The notes under the pieces were generated by a model that did not search any database, was not told the DNA's origin, and was given only the letters and a program-made list of their open reading frames with translations. This document shows positions 1 through 12,031 of a stretch of DNA of 64,000 nt, one piece after another. Source of the stretch: Siphonodentalium dalli (taxonomy: Eukaryota; Mollusca; Scaphopoda; Gadilida; Siphonodentaliidae); contig CP136061.1 in the NCBI GenBank assembly GCA_032622095.1, positions 259,256,077 to 259,320,076 of the forward strand, in the 5' to 3' direction. A program made the position numbers and the translations under genes. Every line of letters begins with the position of its first letter. The stretch's first letter is position 1.

Positions 1-249
1 ACAACCACCCCCCTTTTTAATAACACTAAAACAAAGATTTGCGGGGGGAAATTCAGCTGTATATGAATTTCTGTGCATACTATTTATCATGGATGTTAAC
101 ATGGACATGTAAATAGGAATGAGTCATTTTGAGGTCATTCGGCCAAAAAAACATGGCTGCCAGTGGCCATCTTGGATTTCAAGATTTGCAACAAAATACA
201 ACACGATAACTGCCCGCAGTCAGTTTACCAGTTATAATTACATTATTTC

Positions 250-415
250 TCTCATTCAAAGTGGTTTTGAAGCCCAACTCATTGCCAAAACACTAAAAAA
301 ACAAGCATGAAATTTTTGTTTTAGTTACGGAAAATATTGCTTGTTGGTGGCTTTGACCACCCACGCACCCCGGCATACGTGCCGGAAATTTTTTTTCACC
401 CCCCCCCCCCCCCAA
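250..415 (-). mobile_element. hAT-like non-autonomous element, relic
   Basis: Read on the minus strand, this segment matches the element at 34328-34684 in order: a GGCACGTATGCCGG block, a stretch rich in ACCAACAA and TTTCCG, then TTTTGGCAATGAGTT. The run of C at about 400-413 marks its edge. No target duplication is visible here, so it is treated as a relic. The remaining sequence from 1 to 534 shows nothing I can assign. Confidence 0.5.
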
Positions 416-542
416 GCTGTTTAACTTGCCTTAAAACATTTACAAATATATGATATTTACAAGACCAATATGATATCATACCGGTACCTATATACATTTA
501 TCTGGAATGTTTTTGGGAATATTTGGTGCAGGTACCGGTGTA

Positions 543-1486
543 CAGAGGCGGACTGGCCGATCAGGAGACCGGGAAAATTCTGATTCCACGTGATTTTCTA
601 TCAAGCGAGAATCCGAGGGGTTTTTTTACGGTTTGGGGGGGGGGGTATATGTGGTTGGGTCGCCCAACCACCACTTGGGCCGCAAATGAAACCGACGTGG
701 GCGCCACATGTGTTGTTTAACCAGCCGTGTATCCAATAAGATGGTACTCTTCTCACATAAATTCATGAGGGCAGAGGCGGACTGCATGGCCGATCGGGAG
801 ACCGGGAAAATTCCGGACGTGGGCCGCCACATGTGTTGTTTAACCAGCCGAATTGGCTAATCGTAATTTTGACATTAAATGAACTTGTCGGCATCATATA
901 ACACCACGTAAACACCCCATTAATCTCGAGATTTTAACGGTAACTCCCAGCTGTAAATCCAAAAAAAATCTTACGCACCCCTCCCCCAATTGAAATTTAC
1001 AAGAAAATAGGAACGCTTCAGTTGATGCCAGTCTAGTTTATCGGATTCGAGATTTTCTTGTATAGTTTTCAAAATGTTCTCACCCCGGGCCGAACAACCA
1101 TGAACAGCCTGGTGTGTCCTGGTCTCTTGTCCGTAGCCGTGTGCATTTGTCTGGAGTTAGACCGCTAGATGTTAGATTTTATGCAATTTTTCAGGTAAAA
1201 ATATCTGAATGGTCTCATACCGGGAATATATAGAACCATGGTTTATGAATATATATGATATTAGACCAGAGGTGCAAATGGAATTAATTATGCAAAAACA
1301 TGTATTTGGTCTGCATCTGATTCAAGGGGGGGGGGGGTGCAAATGGAATTATGCAAAAATATGTATTTGGTCTGATTCTGATTCAAGGAGGGGGGGGTGC
1401 AGTTGGAATTTTCCAAGGTGGACCAAACAGATGGACCGGTATTATATTAATTTCCCGGGCCGGTTTCATCGCCCAGTCCGCCTCTG
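543..1486. mobile_element. hAT-type non-autonomous transposon with 8-bp TSD
   Basis: The left end reads CAGAGGCGGACTGGCC and the right end, read in reverse complement, CAGAGGCGGACTGGGC, so the terminal inverted repeats agree for about 14 bases before diverging. The eight bases just outside are identical on both sides, CCGGTGTA at 535-542 and at 1487-1494, the target duplication length expected of hAT transposases. Inside, a second partial left end starts at 772, and a segment of about 65 bp ending in a G run is tandemly duplicated (1271-1336 and 1337-1400). No transposase frame is present, so movement would depend on an enzyme supplied elsewhere. The boundaries are firm; superfamily assignment rests on TSD length and the CAG start. 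Confidence 0.85.
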
Positions 1487-1494
1487 CCGGTGTA

Positions 1495-2860
1495 ACACGT
1501 CACCCCCTCCTGTCTGGATATCTTCCTCCATGGGGGAGTGTATTTGCGAATGTCCTCAGATATCTCACTCGCACACCCTGGGCATTTTCCCCCATGTATG
1601 ACTAAAAGAAAATTCACTCATTTAATATCGTTTGACCCTGAAATGGCCAGAAAGAAATGTTTTATGAGATTTAAGTTTGTTTTTTTATTTTTTATTTTTG
1701 TTTGTTCAAGTAACATATATCAAATGAGTGAAATTTTAATTTAGTCAGTCATGGGGGGTGGTATCCAGAGTGGGGGATATATCCAGGGGGAGATATCTGT
1801 TACACCGGTATATGATACCGGTACATGTATTTGTAGCTGTTTCTGACCATCATGCAGCATTTGAATGGTTATAATTTACTGTTATAACTCGGCCCCCGGG
1901 TGATCAATTTGGATGATGTATCTTAATAATATGTATATGATCAGTCATTCCTCTTTTCTGATGTCATTACAAGCATTAAAATCTGTTTTTTTTCAGACAG
2001 GAGGAGCTGCTTGACTGGATTGAGACATCAAAATTTCATTCAAGGCCTGATATGATTATCTGATAACCAATCATAGAATCATGTTTCCTGTCAGAGTGCT
2101 TCTTGCATACACTGCATGGTGACCCTTAATACCAATATTATTAATTCTGTCCAAGACTGGATGAGGAAGGATTTCAAATGTTATTCGGTGTACATGTACT
2201 GAATACATGTACTGTAGATGTTATCGGTATTCGTTCATGCATGACAATGATGATGACATGTGTGTTGTTGCTGTGTGACAGTGAGTCCTGAGTCTCCTGG
2301 CTATACACATGTACCATATGTATACCTACGGTCGGTATGCACTGAATCCATTACCATGCTTACCTGGTAACTAGTGCACACTGCAGCGAAGGGGAGGCTT
2401 TAATTTATAACCAAATGACGATCAATGTGTTCATCAAAGGCAAAAATGACACATATATGTATGCATTCCTTCCTTAATGGAGACCGATCAGTGACCTCTA
2501 CATGTTATCAGACTTATGTGGTGAAAATCTTGGCAAGTGAAGTTAGTGAATTCAATTCTACAACAGACGTGTACTTGTATGCTTCATCGAGTCTCAGAAA
2601 ATGTGCACTATGGCATCCAGCGTATGCATAATTTTTTTTATATTTCATACTACATTGACCAGAATTTGGAGGTGTACCAGTTTCAAATCTTCACACAAAG
2701 CACAACAGTACCCATGGAACAGTCTCAAGCCTTGTTTCTGAGCTTATCTGAAGGATATGAACTTTTAAGTGACATATTATTGCAGTATGTCAATATAATC
2801 AGATTCATGTACACATACAGGCCTTAAAATCCATAACAGAATCAAACTATTCTAATGTTC
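1495..2860. other. no gene recognised
   Basis: AT-rich sequence with no convincing exon, RNA or repeat boundary. Short open frames here lack homology that I recognise. Confidence 0.5.
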
Positions 2861-2869
2861 CTTTATCTT

Positions 2870-3232
2870 TGTTCACGCTCCTCAATTACTATTTATTTGG
2901 CTTCGGGGGTAAAAATAATTGATTCGAGTCGAGGAACACACCCTTTAAAGTTCTGAGTTACAAAATATAAATGTTTGAAATCTGTTATTTTTCACCGCCT
3001 TGAATATTTCCCGGCCTAGCAAATATTCAACGAGCCGACTGAGTCGACTGACCTAATCTTGATACCAAGTTGCGATGAACAAAATGTTGATATATAACAT
3101 GTTTTGGAAAATGTTACACTAGAGTTGACAGTACTTAGTTAGCATTATGTTTTGGTATTTAATCGATTAAGAAATGTTGTTCTTGGAATCTGATGGTATG
3201 GAGACCATCAATTCAGATTGTTTACCTTTAAT
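2870..3232. repeat. decayed TTAA-type MITE (AGGTACTCAACCCG family)
   Basis: The segment at 2879-2945 (CTCCTCAATTACTATTT, GGCTTCGGGGGT, GATTCGAGTCGAGGAA) matches the left half of the well-preserved element at 12032-12448. The right end at about 3222-3232 keeps TTTACCTTTAA, matching that family's terminus. The left terminus is not recognisable. Confidence 0.5.
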
Positions 3233-3473
3233 TGTCCATGCTGACTTTAAAGCATAACATATGTTATCTTTATTTGTTGTATCCCTTTATAAAATGGGGT
3301 GATACATTTATATTATACTCACATCTGGTCTTTCGATATTCTGTGAGTTAATTAATTTATATGAAAGAATGTCATTGCATGCTAGCAATTCTGATAAACA
3401 TCACTGTTACAGTGACATTACCATCCAATGTTGAATAAGTCCAATAAGATGCCAAAGTTTAATAAAAACTTAA

Positions 3474-3727
3474 CCCTTCCATGACTGGAGATTCTTGAAA
3501 TGTTGCTAAAACCCTGCGCCAATGCATTCTCTTATATTTGCGAGTCTCCAAAATGGAGCCTCACATATATAAGAGAATACATGGCCTAACAATATTTACC
3601 TTGACCTTGTAATCCAGTGCATTCTCTTATACATATGAGGCTTCCTATGTGAGACTTGCATATATACAAGAATTCGCTGGTACATGATCTTGAATGCTGT
3701 ACCAGCGCAGCTCCCATCATGAAAGGG
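3474..3727. mobile_element. TTAA-flanked palindromic MITE
   Basis: TTAA at 3470-3473 and 3728-3731 flanks imperfect inverted ends, CCCTTCCATGACTGGAG on the left and CTCCCATCATGAAAGGG on the right. Inside are two imperfect palindromes built from GCATTCTCTTATAT and its complement, separated by TAACAATATTTACCTTGAC. TTAA targets and CCC termini are typical of piggyBac-related MITEs. It has no coding capacity. Related copies lie at 10110, 10277, 41092, 52152, 57544 and 58005. Confidence 0.75.
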
Positions 3728-3731
3728 TTAA

Positions 3732-5500
3732 ACATTGCATGGCCAAAGCATTGAAAAATATTCTGAAAATAATATTTTAATAGACTAAAATATGTTTAAC
3801 CTTCTATGCGATTACTAGTAGCAATGTTTGTTGACAAATCACTGTAACAGTTTTGTTTACATAGCAATGGTTCCAACAGGAGAAATTTCGTTATTGGAAA
3901 ACTTTCAATAATTAATATAGGAATCAGGAATTCATGTTTTTCTGAGTGGTGATGTTTTTACGAACTGTTGTATGTTATATGTTTGGCATATTTACTCACT
4001 ATGAGTGCCTTGGGTCCCTTTAAAATGATTTGAAACACTCAATGAAATATCTGCACACCAGTAGATTATTTTGTAGGGATTTTAGTGTGATGAGAGTCAG
4101 AATCATGATTCTTCGTTTGAGTCTGGTAAAAAGCAGCTGATTTGATGTAGAAATGCTATAGTTTGATTCTTGCAAAATTTTAAGGCCTGTATACATTCGC
4201 TTTTATCCATCAAAGGTGCTCCAGACACTTCATACCGCTATAATCATAGTATGTACATTTACCTTGTTTTACAAACTTTTATGTTATTTTGCATGACCGC
4301 ACTTCAAAGAACTCTAAAGCCGCTCATGCACTTAATGTATCAATTTAAAATTCTGCAACTTAATGCATCAATTTAGAATTCTGCACTTTTATCCGCATTT
4401 TTATCACAAAAAGTCTGGAAATACTAGTGAGTACTAGTGCTATACTATTAAACATGTAGACTATATACTGTGAAAAGACTTGATAAAGTCTTAATAAATT
4501 TAACAGTTGTTTCCAGTAGAAGATAGAGAAAAGCTCTTTAAGTTCCATATTTGCAGTGTTTTACACTGAGCATTAAGAGCATCTCCTTTTATTCTCAGCA
4601 GAATATATGCAAACAACATGGTATAAATTATAATGAAAATGAATTTATGACTCCAGCCAATAATTCATTATCATTATAAATACCATGTTTGCATTGTTCA
4701 TAGAGCACACAGGTGTTGCACTTATCCATGGGCAAAATTCATTCATTTGTTGCATATATTCTGTTGAGTATACAAGGAGATGGTCTCATAAATGGCCGGA
4801 TTTAGTGTACCCTTTAATGCTTGTAATACATGCATGTACTAGTACCTGTTTAGACCAAGTTTTCCCTGTCCACAACTTGTGGTATCGGTTGGGTTGATGC
4901 TGTTTTGGACCGAGTCCCATCCCGATACTCTTCTATAATGGACTTTACGCCCAGAATTGTGGGTTGAAGTTATCTTGATTGTAGCACTACCAGTATTTCG
5001 TCAGATTAGGTCAAAGTGACGCTTTTTTATAAGAACATAGAGGGCAGCCTTTCCCAAGCGTGATGATTTCAAACCTGCATATACTTAAAGTAATTGACGA
5101 TCTCTAACGTGGTGTTACCCAGGTAATGCTGTGGTATTACACTGCAGTAATTTCCAACACCATGGTAAGGTTGTCACTTGAACACAAAACAGCACCACGA
5201 TGGATGCGGTATGCAATTAAAATGCAGTGATTCTCCTTATATCTTTGGAACTTAAAGGAATGGATGGCCTTCGTTATAGGTTATAATTTATAAATAACAT
5301 TTACAAAAAGTTTCCCAAGAATATACTAATAGTATAGGATAATGTTCATATGAATGCGTTATTATCCACAAAACACACTTTGTGTGAGTCAATCGTTTGT
5401 TTATATACAGCAGTAAATAGTGAGCGATAAGCAAAACACTCAACACCGTTGCGATTGTTTAATTGAGCGATTCATGGTGACCCATTCAACACTTCAAAAT
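3732..5500. other. no gene recognised
   Basis: AT-rich sequence without recognisable coding exons, RNA genes or element boundaries. Dispersed TACATGTA and ACTAGT-type words occur but do not form an array. Confidence 0.5.
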
Positions 5501-5588
5501 CTTGAGAGGTTATAGAAGAGTAGCCGGACAGGACTCGATCCAAAACAGTTTCAACTGCAGTAATGCTCTAAGTAATCAACTCCTTAAC

Positions 5589-5737
5589 CACAGCAGAATT
5601 ATGGGTAACTTTTCAGGATTTAGTCGGAAATATGGCTTGTTGCCATTCATCGGAAAGCTCTCAGAGAGCTTTCCGATGAATGGCAACAAGCCATATATCC
5701 GACTAAATCCTGAAAAGTTACCCATAATTCTACTGTG
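5589..5737. repeat. near-perfect palindrome, 74-nt arms
   Basis: The arms 5589-5662 and 5664-5737 are reverse complements with about two mismatches and a single spacer base at 5663 (centre CTCTCAGAGAG). Weaker inverted similarity continues outward to roughly 5546 and 5795, for instance GCAGTAATGCTC on the left against GGGGCATTACTG on the right, so the original inverted duplication was near 250 bp. A transcript would fold into a long uninterrupted hairpin. The open frame crossing it (5502-5822) is a by-product of the symmetry. Confidence 0.9.
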
Positions 5738-5822
5738 TTTGAGGAGTCGATTATACTCGGGGCATTACTGTATTCGATATCTCAAGCTGTTGCATACCGA
5801 AAAGACTTGGGCTAGTACCTGA

Positions 5823-6440
5823 ACAGTAAACCTGCAATATGCATGATTCATGAAACGGCTATTGAAACCATGCTGTATATACTCAGAATTACACAATTTT
5901 GTTTATGGGTTTGTTGATATGACACGAGTGCTAGCGCACAATGACGGAATGAACAGCACACCCTAGAGTTCTATCTTTCCTCAATGGCACAAGTGCCGTA
6001 TCAACAAATCCATTAATACCAGTGTCTTTCTGTGTTTATTACTCATCACCCGTCCTAGAATATGTGCATTTAAAAATACAGGGTTACGATGTTTATTAAG
6101 GCACATACAGTGCTTGTTTTGTCATGTGTGATGATTTTTTTTCCTATCGTTTGAACTGGATACTCAAATAACAGAAATTGTTATATATTTTATTTTCAAC
6201 CGACATATTTGAGGTAACTCTTTCTATAAATATATTGAAAATCATGTGTCGGGATGTAATTATTAGCAATCAATATATTTGTTGTTGCGTATATAGGTTT
6301 ATACAGTTTTAAGAGGCAGAACAAGATACAGGTACTTTGTATAGTTTCATTTCGCGAATGTACACAGTATCTTGTTTGGCCACTTGCAATTTTAGAAACC
6401 CATAACTGTAACGAGAAATTGTTGATTGTATATTTAAAGT
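5823..6440. other. no gene recognised
   Basis: AT-rich sequence in which I see no gene or defined repeat. Confidence 0.5.
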
Positions 6441-6444
6441 TTAA

Positions 6445-6928
6445 AGGTACGGGAGGCCTTGGCGGTGGGTATGCTGTGAAAATATTTACACCGGTCAAAA
6501 ACCGCCACAAACAGAAATAATATTAAAATGCAGACAGACTTTGTCCGTATACAAATAAGAAATATCGCATAAACAGTATGTTATTGTCATATGTTTGACC
6601 ATTCTTATGTAAACAAAAGGTACTTTCCTGGTGTTTGTTTATATTATGATGGTAAACATAAAGAGCGTTCATTGTTGCTGAATTTTGATATGGAACGAAT
6701 AAAGAGCATTTATATCATTTGTGTGTGATTAGCCAGTAACACTGTGCTGCCTTCTGTAACACAATCAGGCTCCTGCTTAGGTAAAATATAGTAGGTCTTT
6801 ATGATAGCATGCTGTTTACGCGATGGTCATGGTATATATGAACAAAACTGTATGCGTTTTAATGTTTTTCTGTTTACGGTGATTGAAACAAATATGAATA
6901 TTTTCGACAACTAAGGCCTCCCGTGCCT
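6445..6928. mobile_element. TTAA-flanked MITE (AGGTACGGGAGGCCTT family)
   Basis: TTAA at 6441-6444 and 6929-6932 flanks inverted ends, AGGTACGGGAGGCCTTGG on the left against the complement of CTAAGGCCTCCCGTGCCT on the right. The 484-bp body has no coding capacity. The first six bases, AGGTAC, are shared with the family at 12032-12448, which suggests related transposases recognise both. Confidence 0.8.
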
Positions 6929-6935
6929 TTAAGCC

Positions 6936-7570
6936 CCCTTATTGTCTCTATTATAGAAGTTTTTATATTCAGAATAAATGTCAATTGTATATTTTAAAAC
7001 ACAATTGAAATTATATATTAATTTAAAATTAAATGTTTTTCTTAATTAAGAATTGTTTTCTAATATATCTTTCCTAATTGGGAAAAATATTCCTAGTTAA
7101 GAAAACTTGTTTTCCTTACTTAGATTTATTTTCCTGCTTGAGAAAATCTCATTCTAGAAAAAATTGGCTCACTTAAGAAAAAATATCTTGACGATATTTC
7201 TAACTATAGAAAATATAATTTCTTGTTCTAGATTAATTGTATAGCTTTCTTAAATTTCTAGCTATTCTCCCAAGATAATCGCAGTATCTTAAACTTATCT
7301 TATTTCAAGAAAAATAAACTTATGTGAGAAAAACAATCTTTCCTACATTAAGAAAAAAAATCTATACTAAGATTTGTTTACTAGGATTTTCTTACTAAGA
7401 TTACTGTGTTTTCTTAAAGAAATTTTCTCAGACAAGAAATTTTCCCACCCTTTCATTTCTTGACCTAGAAAATATGTTTTTTCTTATTTTTCTAGCTATT
7501 CTCTCAAGATAATATCTCATTTCAAGATTATTTTTTTCCTGAATTGAGAAAATATTTTTGTCAGTGTAGG
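6936..7570. repeat. AT-rich block of short TTTTCTTAAGAAAA-like motifs
   Basis: The sequence is made of irregularly spaced variants of TTTTCTTA or TAAGAAAA and short pseudo-palindromes such as TTTCCTAATTGGGAAA. No fixed period is apparent. It ends near TTTTTGTCAGTGTAGG at 7557-7570, which may be an element terminus; the other end was not found. Confidence 0.4.
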
Positions 7571-7584
7571 AATGTGGCCCGATT

Positions 7585-7805
7585 CGTCCCTGCCAACGCC
7601 CAAAATAACGTTGGCCCAACGTCGCCCCAACGTCGTATTAACAGTTGTCTATACCGTTGATATTCGACGTCTGTCCAACGTCGGGCATCAGATGGCGCGC
7701 CAACGTCGGCTTGACATTTTGAGCCGCCGTTGAGTCGACGAGTCGTTGAGCCAGCGACAATGCCAAATGTTGGTCGAACGATGTAAATGGTGGCGAACGT
7801 TGATC
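7585..7805. repeat. CCAACGTCG-rich repeat
   Basis: CCAACGTCG or close variants recur at irregular spacing (for example near 7614, 7627, 7676 and 7700), continuing as weaker GTTG/CGACG words. This is a dispersed GC-richer repeat unlike its AT-rich surroundings. Its class is not determined. Confidence 0.4.
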
Positions 7806-8182
7806 CAGCGTAGATGTACTACATTATTTATGGATATACATGTATAATTTTGTCTGATTGTCAGTGATATCACTCGCTCAGCACCGAATAACACAATTGT
7901 GCAGAGACTGGAATTGTAATCTCTCGATAAAACGCGAGATATACATAAACTATAAAATAGTAAACGGACACGCCCCTCCTATCTATCAGCTACACTTCCC
8001 CAAAAAGCAAATGATGTGTCGGGTTACAACGTGAGGCGCCCTGGTAAATTTTATTAATATTACTGTAATACAGAACATTACAAAAAGTCTTTTATACCGG
8101 CGGTAATCTCTGAGTACATGTATAATAAACTTCCCAAATTAATCACTGCCGGGGGCCAATATTCTATCTTTAAAACTACTTT

Positions 8183-8350
8183 GAAACTGTCGGACCCCTC
8201 ACCTGCCCCTGAAACTGTCGGACCCCTCACCTGCCCCTGAAACTGTCGGACCTCTCACCTGCCCCTGAAACTGTCGGACCCCTCACCTGCCCCTGAAACT
8301 ATCGGACCCCTCACCTGCCTTTGGAACTGTCGGACCAATCACCTGTCCCT
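8183..8350. repeat. 28-bp tandem repeat, about 6 copies
   Basis: Unit GAAACTGTCGGACCCCTCAC plus CTGCCCCT, 28 bp. The first five copies are nearly identical and the sixth (8323-8350) is diverged. The unit length is not a multiple of three. No gene overlaps it. Confidence 0.9.
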
Positions 8351-9431
8351 GCTTTGTATTTTACACCGGATACGAGAAAGTAACATTTTACACTGTCGCA
8401 TCCGAAATATAGATCAACCGCAGTATAACAATTGCAAAAGATATATGACTAAAATACCCCCTCTCCACACCACGCAGGTATTTTTGAAACCTACTATGAC
8501 ATCAGTTGAAATGAAACGAACAACCACACACACTCACACTCACACACCATCAAATACTGGCTAGAAAATCAACCAACACCCACGAACCCACCAACCAGCA
8601 GCAATGAGCTGTGGAAGGCATTACAAAATCCTGCACAAAGTACCGTAATATCACATATCATGTATGATAATATAGGTATGCTATTTTTTGGTCGTGGTAG
8701 AGGGACTTCATAACTTGATCAAACTTGTGCCCAATAACTTTTGTATTATTTTACAAATAAAATATGTTTCAAGTCAAAAGTATCCACACATTCTGAACAT
8801 GTATTTCTTTCCGTCTATGTCATGCATGCTACTGGAGTACTGGAGTCGGGCTCAGATTTGTTCCGCCATATATTTGTACATTCCAATTTATCCTGTAGCT
8901 CTGACCTGTCGCCATATTCACGAGGTCCACCTGCAAGTATAAATGCGTGAACACATTCCAGTCACATTTAGAATATGAAAACTGAGCACACAAATGGTAT
9001 GCATGTACTCCATTTGGTTAATTATGAGGGCCAGCTGAATAAGTGGCAGAAATTAGTCACAGAAATGTTCTTTAGCTTTACCGTGTTAGGACCAATCTTA
9101 CAACTAATGCTCTTTGTTGTTAAATGATGTAAACAATAAGATTTTGTTCGAAGCATAGAGCATGTACGTGATTCATAAATGTATCTTCCCATTTGGACCC
9201 ACCCCCAACCACCACATGGTAAAACAAAGCTATTACGTCACTGTCTTTGCACATTTGTTGGCATTAGAACCCCGCACGTGATATACGGTTGAAAGCGCAC
9301 TCATTTTGCAGACATATATTATCGACCATCTCAACACAATATCACAGTTGTGCGTAGGTATGCTAACTCTACAATATTAAATAAAGCGAACGAGAACTTA
9401 ACTTGCAACTTCAGATGTGTTGTGACCCCTT
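8351..9431. other. no gene recognised
   Basis: Contains a CA-rich stretch at about 8525-8550; otherwise no recognisable feature. Confidence 0.5.
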
Positions 9432-9815
9432 GAACGCTTTGTGAAAACAGCTAAAGACATTATTGGGAAAGCAGCTGATCCCTACTGTTGTTTGTTGAAT
9501 TATCGTAACACTAAAATTTAGGAAATTGGACTTTCCCCAGCACAAATTTTCTTGAACCACAATCTGAGAACTTCATTACCAGCAATAGAGTCTTCAGTGC
9601 AGTACGACAGGAAACGCAACAAATTATATCATGACAAGTCCGCCGGTAGAGAACATAAGCCGCTTACAGATTGTCAAACTTGTATGTTTAGACACAATCA
9701 AAACTGGTTACCATGCAGGAACTGTCGAGAAGAGTTATGTAACACCGAGATCCTATGTTATAAAATCAGTCAGAGGACTTAACATTTCCCACCTACGAAT
9801 ATGAATCAATCTGAT
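9432..9815 (+). pseudogene. Ty3/Gypsy integrase C-terminal relic
   Basis: Translation gives ERFVKTAKDIIGKAAD, then LLNYRNTKI, a stop, EIGLSPAQIF and LRTSLPA. This matches the end of the Gypsy integrase core, where a YRNTP motif is followed by GLSPAQ and LRT.LP. Next come YDRKRNKLYHDKSAGRE and, after a +1 frameshift near 9710, PRSYVIKSVRG, the conserved PRSY segment of the integrase C-terminal domain. At least one nonsense codon (about 9520) and one frameshift break it. No LTR, protease or reverse transcriptase was found nearby, so it is a truncated copy. Family assignment is confident from motif order; the lineage is unknown. Confidence 0.8.
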
Positions 9816-10109
9816 CTTGTATTATCTGTATTTATGTCTGTCCTATGGCTGTTATTACCGGAATACCCATCCAATTGAATAATATACCGTTACAATGCAT
9901 ACTTTTATAACTAAAGGTAAGAATCAATTTAGTATACAACGGGTTAAGAAGTCATCCATGTCTGGATCTGGCTGAGCTGGTTCAAATTCCGAGGAATTTA
10001 ATCATTTATATATAAAATACTCATTGACGATTAGCTATCTTTCAGGAAATGTTTATAACTGTACATTTCCCTCCAATAAATATGACCCGTTTGTATTATC
10101 TGTCGCCTG

Positions 10110-10261
10110 CTGTCTTCCTAACAATATTTACCTTGACCATGTAAGCCAGTGCATTATCGTATATATGCGAGGCTCCATATGAGAGACTCCCTTATATAAG
10201 AGAATGCACACTGGCATAGGATATTTAATGCTGCACCTGCGCAGCTTCCGTCATGAAAGTG
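10110..10261. mobile_element. right half of TTAA palindromic MITE
   Basis: Carries AACAATATTTACCTTGACC, one decayed GCATTCTCTTATAT palindrome and the end CGCAGCTTCCGTCATGAAAG followed by TTAA (10262-10265 overlaps GTGTTAA). It matches the right half of the element at 3474-3727. The left half is missing. Confidence 0.65.
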
Positions 10262-10276
10262 TTAAACACGATTTAA

Positions 10277-10618
10277 CCCTTTACCCAACAAACCGGCCAA
10301 AACCGGCCAAATAAAGCTTCAACAGCCTAATATATCTTCGGTCTGTCTCAATAGAACCATACAAATATGGATATCATTGGAACCGGCTCCTTGACCACAT
10401 TGTGATAGTTACAGTTATGCCTGTCGCCTCGCATATATAAGAGAATGCATTGGCCTAAAAAAAATCTTTTTTTACCATTTTTTCTTATATTCTTTAACAA
10501 TTTTATAATTTTTAATGTGTTAAGCCAATGCATTCTCTTATATATGCGAGGCGACCTATGGTCGACTCGCATATATAAGAGAATGCATTGGCACCGGGCC
10601 CTTCTGTTGGGTAAAGGG
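10277..10618. mobile_element. TTAA-flanked MITE, CCCTTTACCCAACA family
   Basis: TTAA at 10273-10276 and 10619-10622 flanks CCCTTTACCCAACA and its complement TGTTGGGTAAAGGG. The interior holds AAACCGGCCAAAACCGGCC, one partial palindrome and one complete palindrome of about 66 bp (arms built on GCCAATGCATTCTCTTATAT, centre near CGACCTATGGTCGA). The left palindrome has lost half its stem relative to the copies at 57544 and 58005. No protein is encoded; frames here read through the hairpins. Confidence 0.85.
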
Positions 10619-10670
10619 TTAAAAGCCAAACTAACAAAAAACAAAACTAAAAGAGCTACAGATAAATTAC

Positions 10671-10921
10671 CGTTGCCACACTCCAAGGCATGCTGTCATC
10701 GAATTGTATGACAACTCCTGTTGGGATGAGCACTGGACCAGTCACAACGAAGTTGTGAGTCGTGTCGCATACAAACTCTGGCTCAGGGAAGCCGATAGCA
10801 TCGGTAGTCATGATGTCAGATGATACTGCCTCTGGATTACCGACAACCTTTATGTTGGTATCTCGTCCGCCCGTGACGTCTTCGCTGCCTGTGACATATA
10901 CCGCTACATTCCACGTGTATG
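10671..10921 (-). CDS. candidate internal exon of a secreted or extracellular protein
   Basis: On the minus strand a strong acceptor, a pyrimidine-rich tract ending CTCAACTTCAG, precedes base 10921, and a donor GTAATT begins at 10670. The 251-nt exon has phase 1 at its start and phase 0 at its end and codes without stops. It begins AYTWNVAVYVTGSEDVTGG and contains DTNIKVVGNPEA, an aromatic/acidic stretch around FPEPEFVCDTTHNFVV and ends VVIQFDDSMPWSVAT. The V.V.VTG...G..TN.K..G pattern followed by F....D.F.V and V.I..D resembles a PLAT/LH2 beta-sandwich, but this is suggestive only. Codon content is richer than the flanking AT-rich DNA. I could not connect it to other exons. It might instead be a chance open frame, although the flanking splice signals argue against this. 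Confidence 0.4.
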
Positions 10922-10994
10922 CTGAAGTTGAGAAGACCAACACATACATTGCACAAATTTGGTTAATTTCCATTATATAACATTTATATAACAA

Positions 10995-12027
10995 TTATGA
11001 GAAAATATGATAACGATTGGCAAAACTTAGATGTTTGCACGGAGTCTCAGTAAGGTTTGGTCGCAAGATGAAAACACATTAGGAAATTGACAAAACCGTT
11101 TTATAGGAGGAAAAACGGCTGAGATTGACAGCTTCGGGACGATTCAGAAAGCCCACTTTTCATTATCCATATTTCAGTGCTGCTGATTTTACATCCAAGC
11201 ATTATAGTACTGTGAACGGTAGTATTTCGTATCGGCAGCAATTTCTGTTTTGCGTTTAGATGTTGACACGTATTCGTCTATCTCGTGCGATAGACTTCCG
11301 TAAATTATTATAAATTCACAGCAACCCCCTAAACCAAATATCCTGAGAGAAAGGCTATACGTTCAGGTGTTGCATATTAGCATTTTCGAAACTTAGCTTT
11401 TATTCTCAACAATCGCAACTTCATCGGACACGATGCAAACATTGAGACCAATTCCATAACATCTTTGTAATGATTGATACTACACTGTGGTTAGTCTATA
11501 GTTTAGAATCAGGCTGAATAATTACACCTTACGTTAATAATTTTCAAGCAGTAGTAGGGTTAAAATGGATGGCAATAACAGCTTATGAGTTTGATTGAAT
11601 GGGAAGATCAACTAATTATTTCCCATAAGCGACAGTGTTAGTGTTGCTGTCGTGCGCACGATCCATTACGGTACTGGGCCAAATCTGAGGTATTGTGGCG
11701 TTTAGAACTCTACATCGGGCATAATTTATCAACGAAGAGATGCCGCGTGCACTGCCATGCTTATTCCTGAAAGTAAATTGGCATTTCCACAACCCCATTT
11801 GTACACAAAAGTTCAGTATAGAAATATACCCCTACCCTACCCCAACCAGCGTAGACGCTTAACGAACAATCCCACACAAAATAATGGCCGAGGAATTAAG
11901 TAGCTTTTGAATTTCTGTTTCGTTCACATTAAGCAACCGGAGATATTAAACACCATTCAGCTGCCAGAATATTTTTATGCTGACTTGAATTTCCCTACAC
12001 AAACGCCAAGGGGCATAATTTCAATGA
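10995..12027. other. no gene recognised
   Basis: No exon, RNA or element boundary that I can support. Confidence 0.5.
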
Positions 12028-12031
12028 TTAA

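Noticed and set aside
5502-5822. 106-codon frame
   Set aside because: It runs through the 149-bp palindrome, whose symmetry keeps the frame open; no protein similarity is visible.
10348-10711. Frames containing CILLYMRGD and RIYKRMHW
   Set aside because: The peptide strings are the MITE palindrome read in one frame; the same strings appear at every MITE copy (41.4, 52.2, 57.8 and 58.2 kb).
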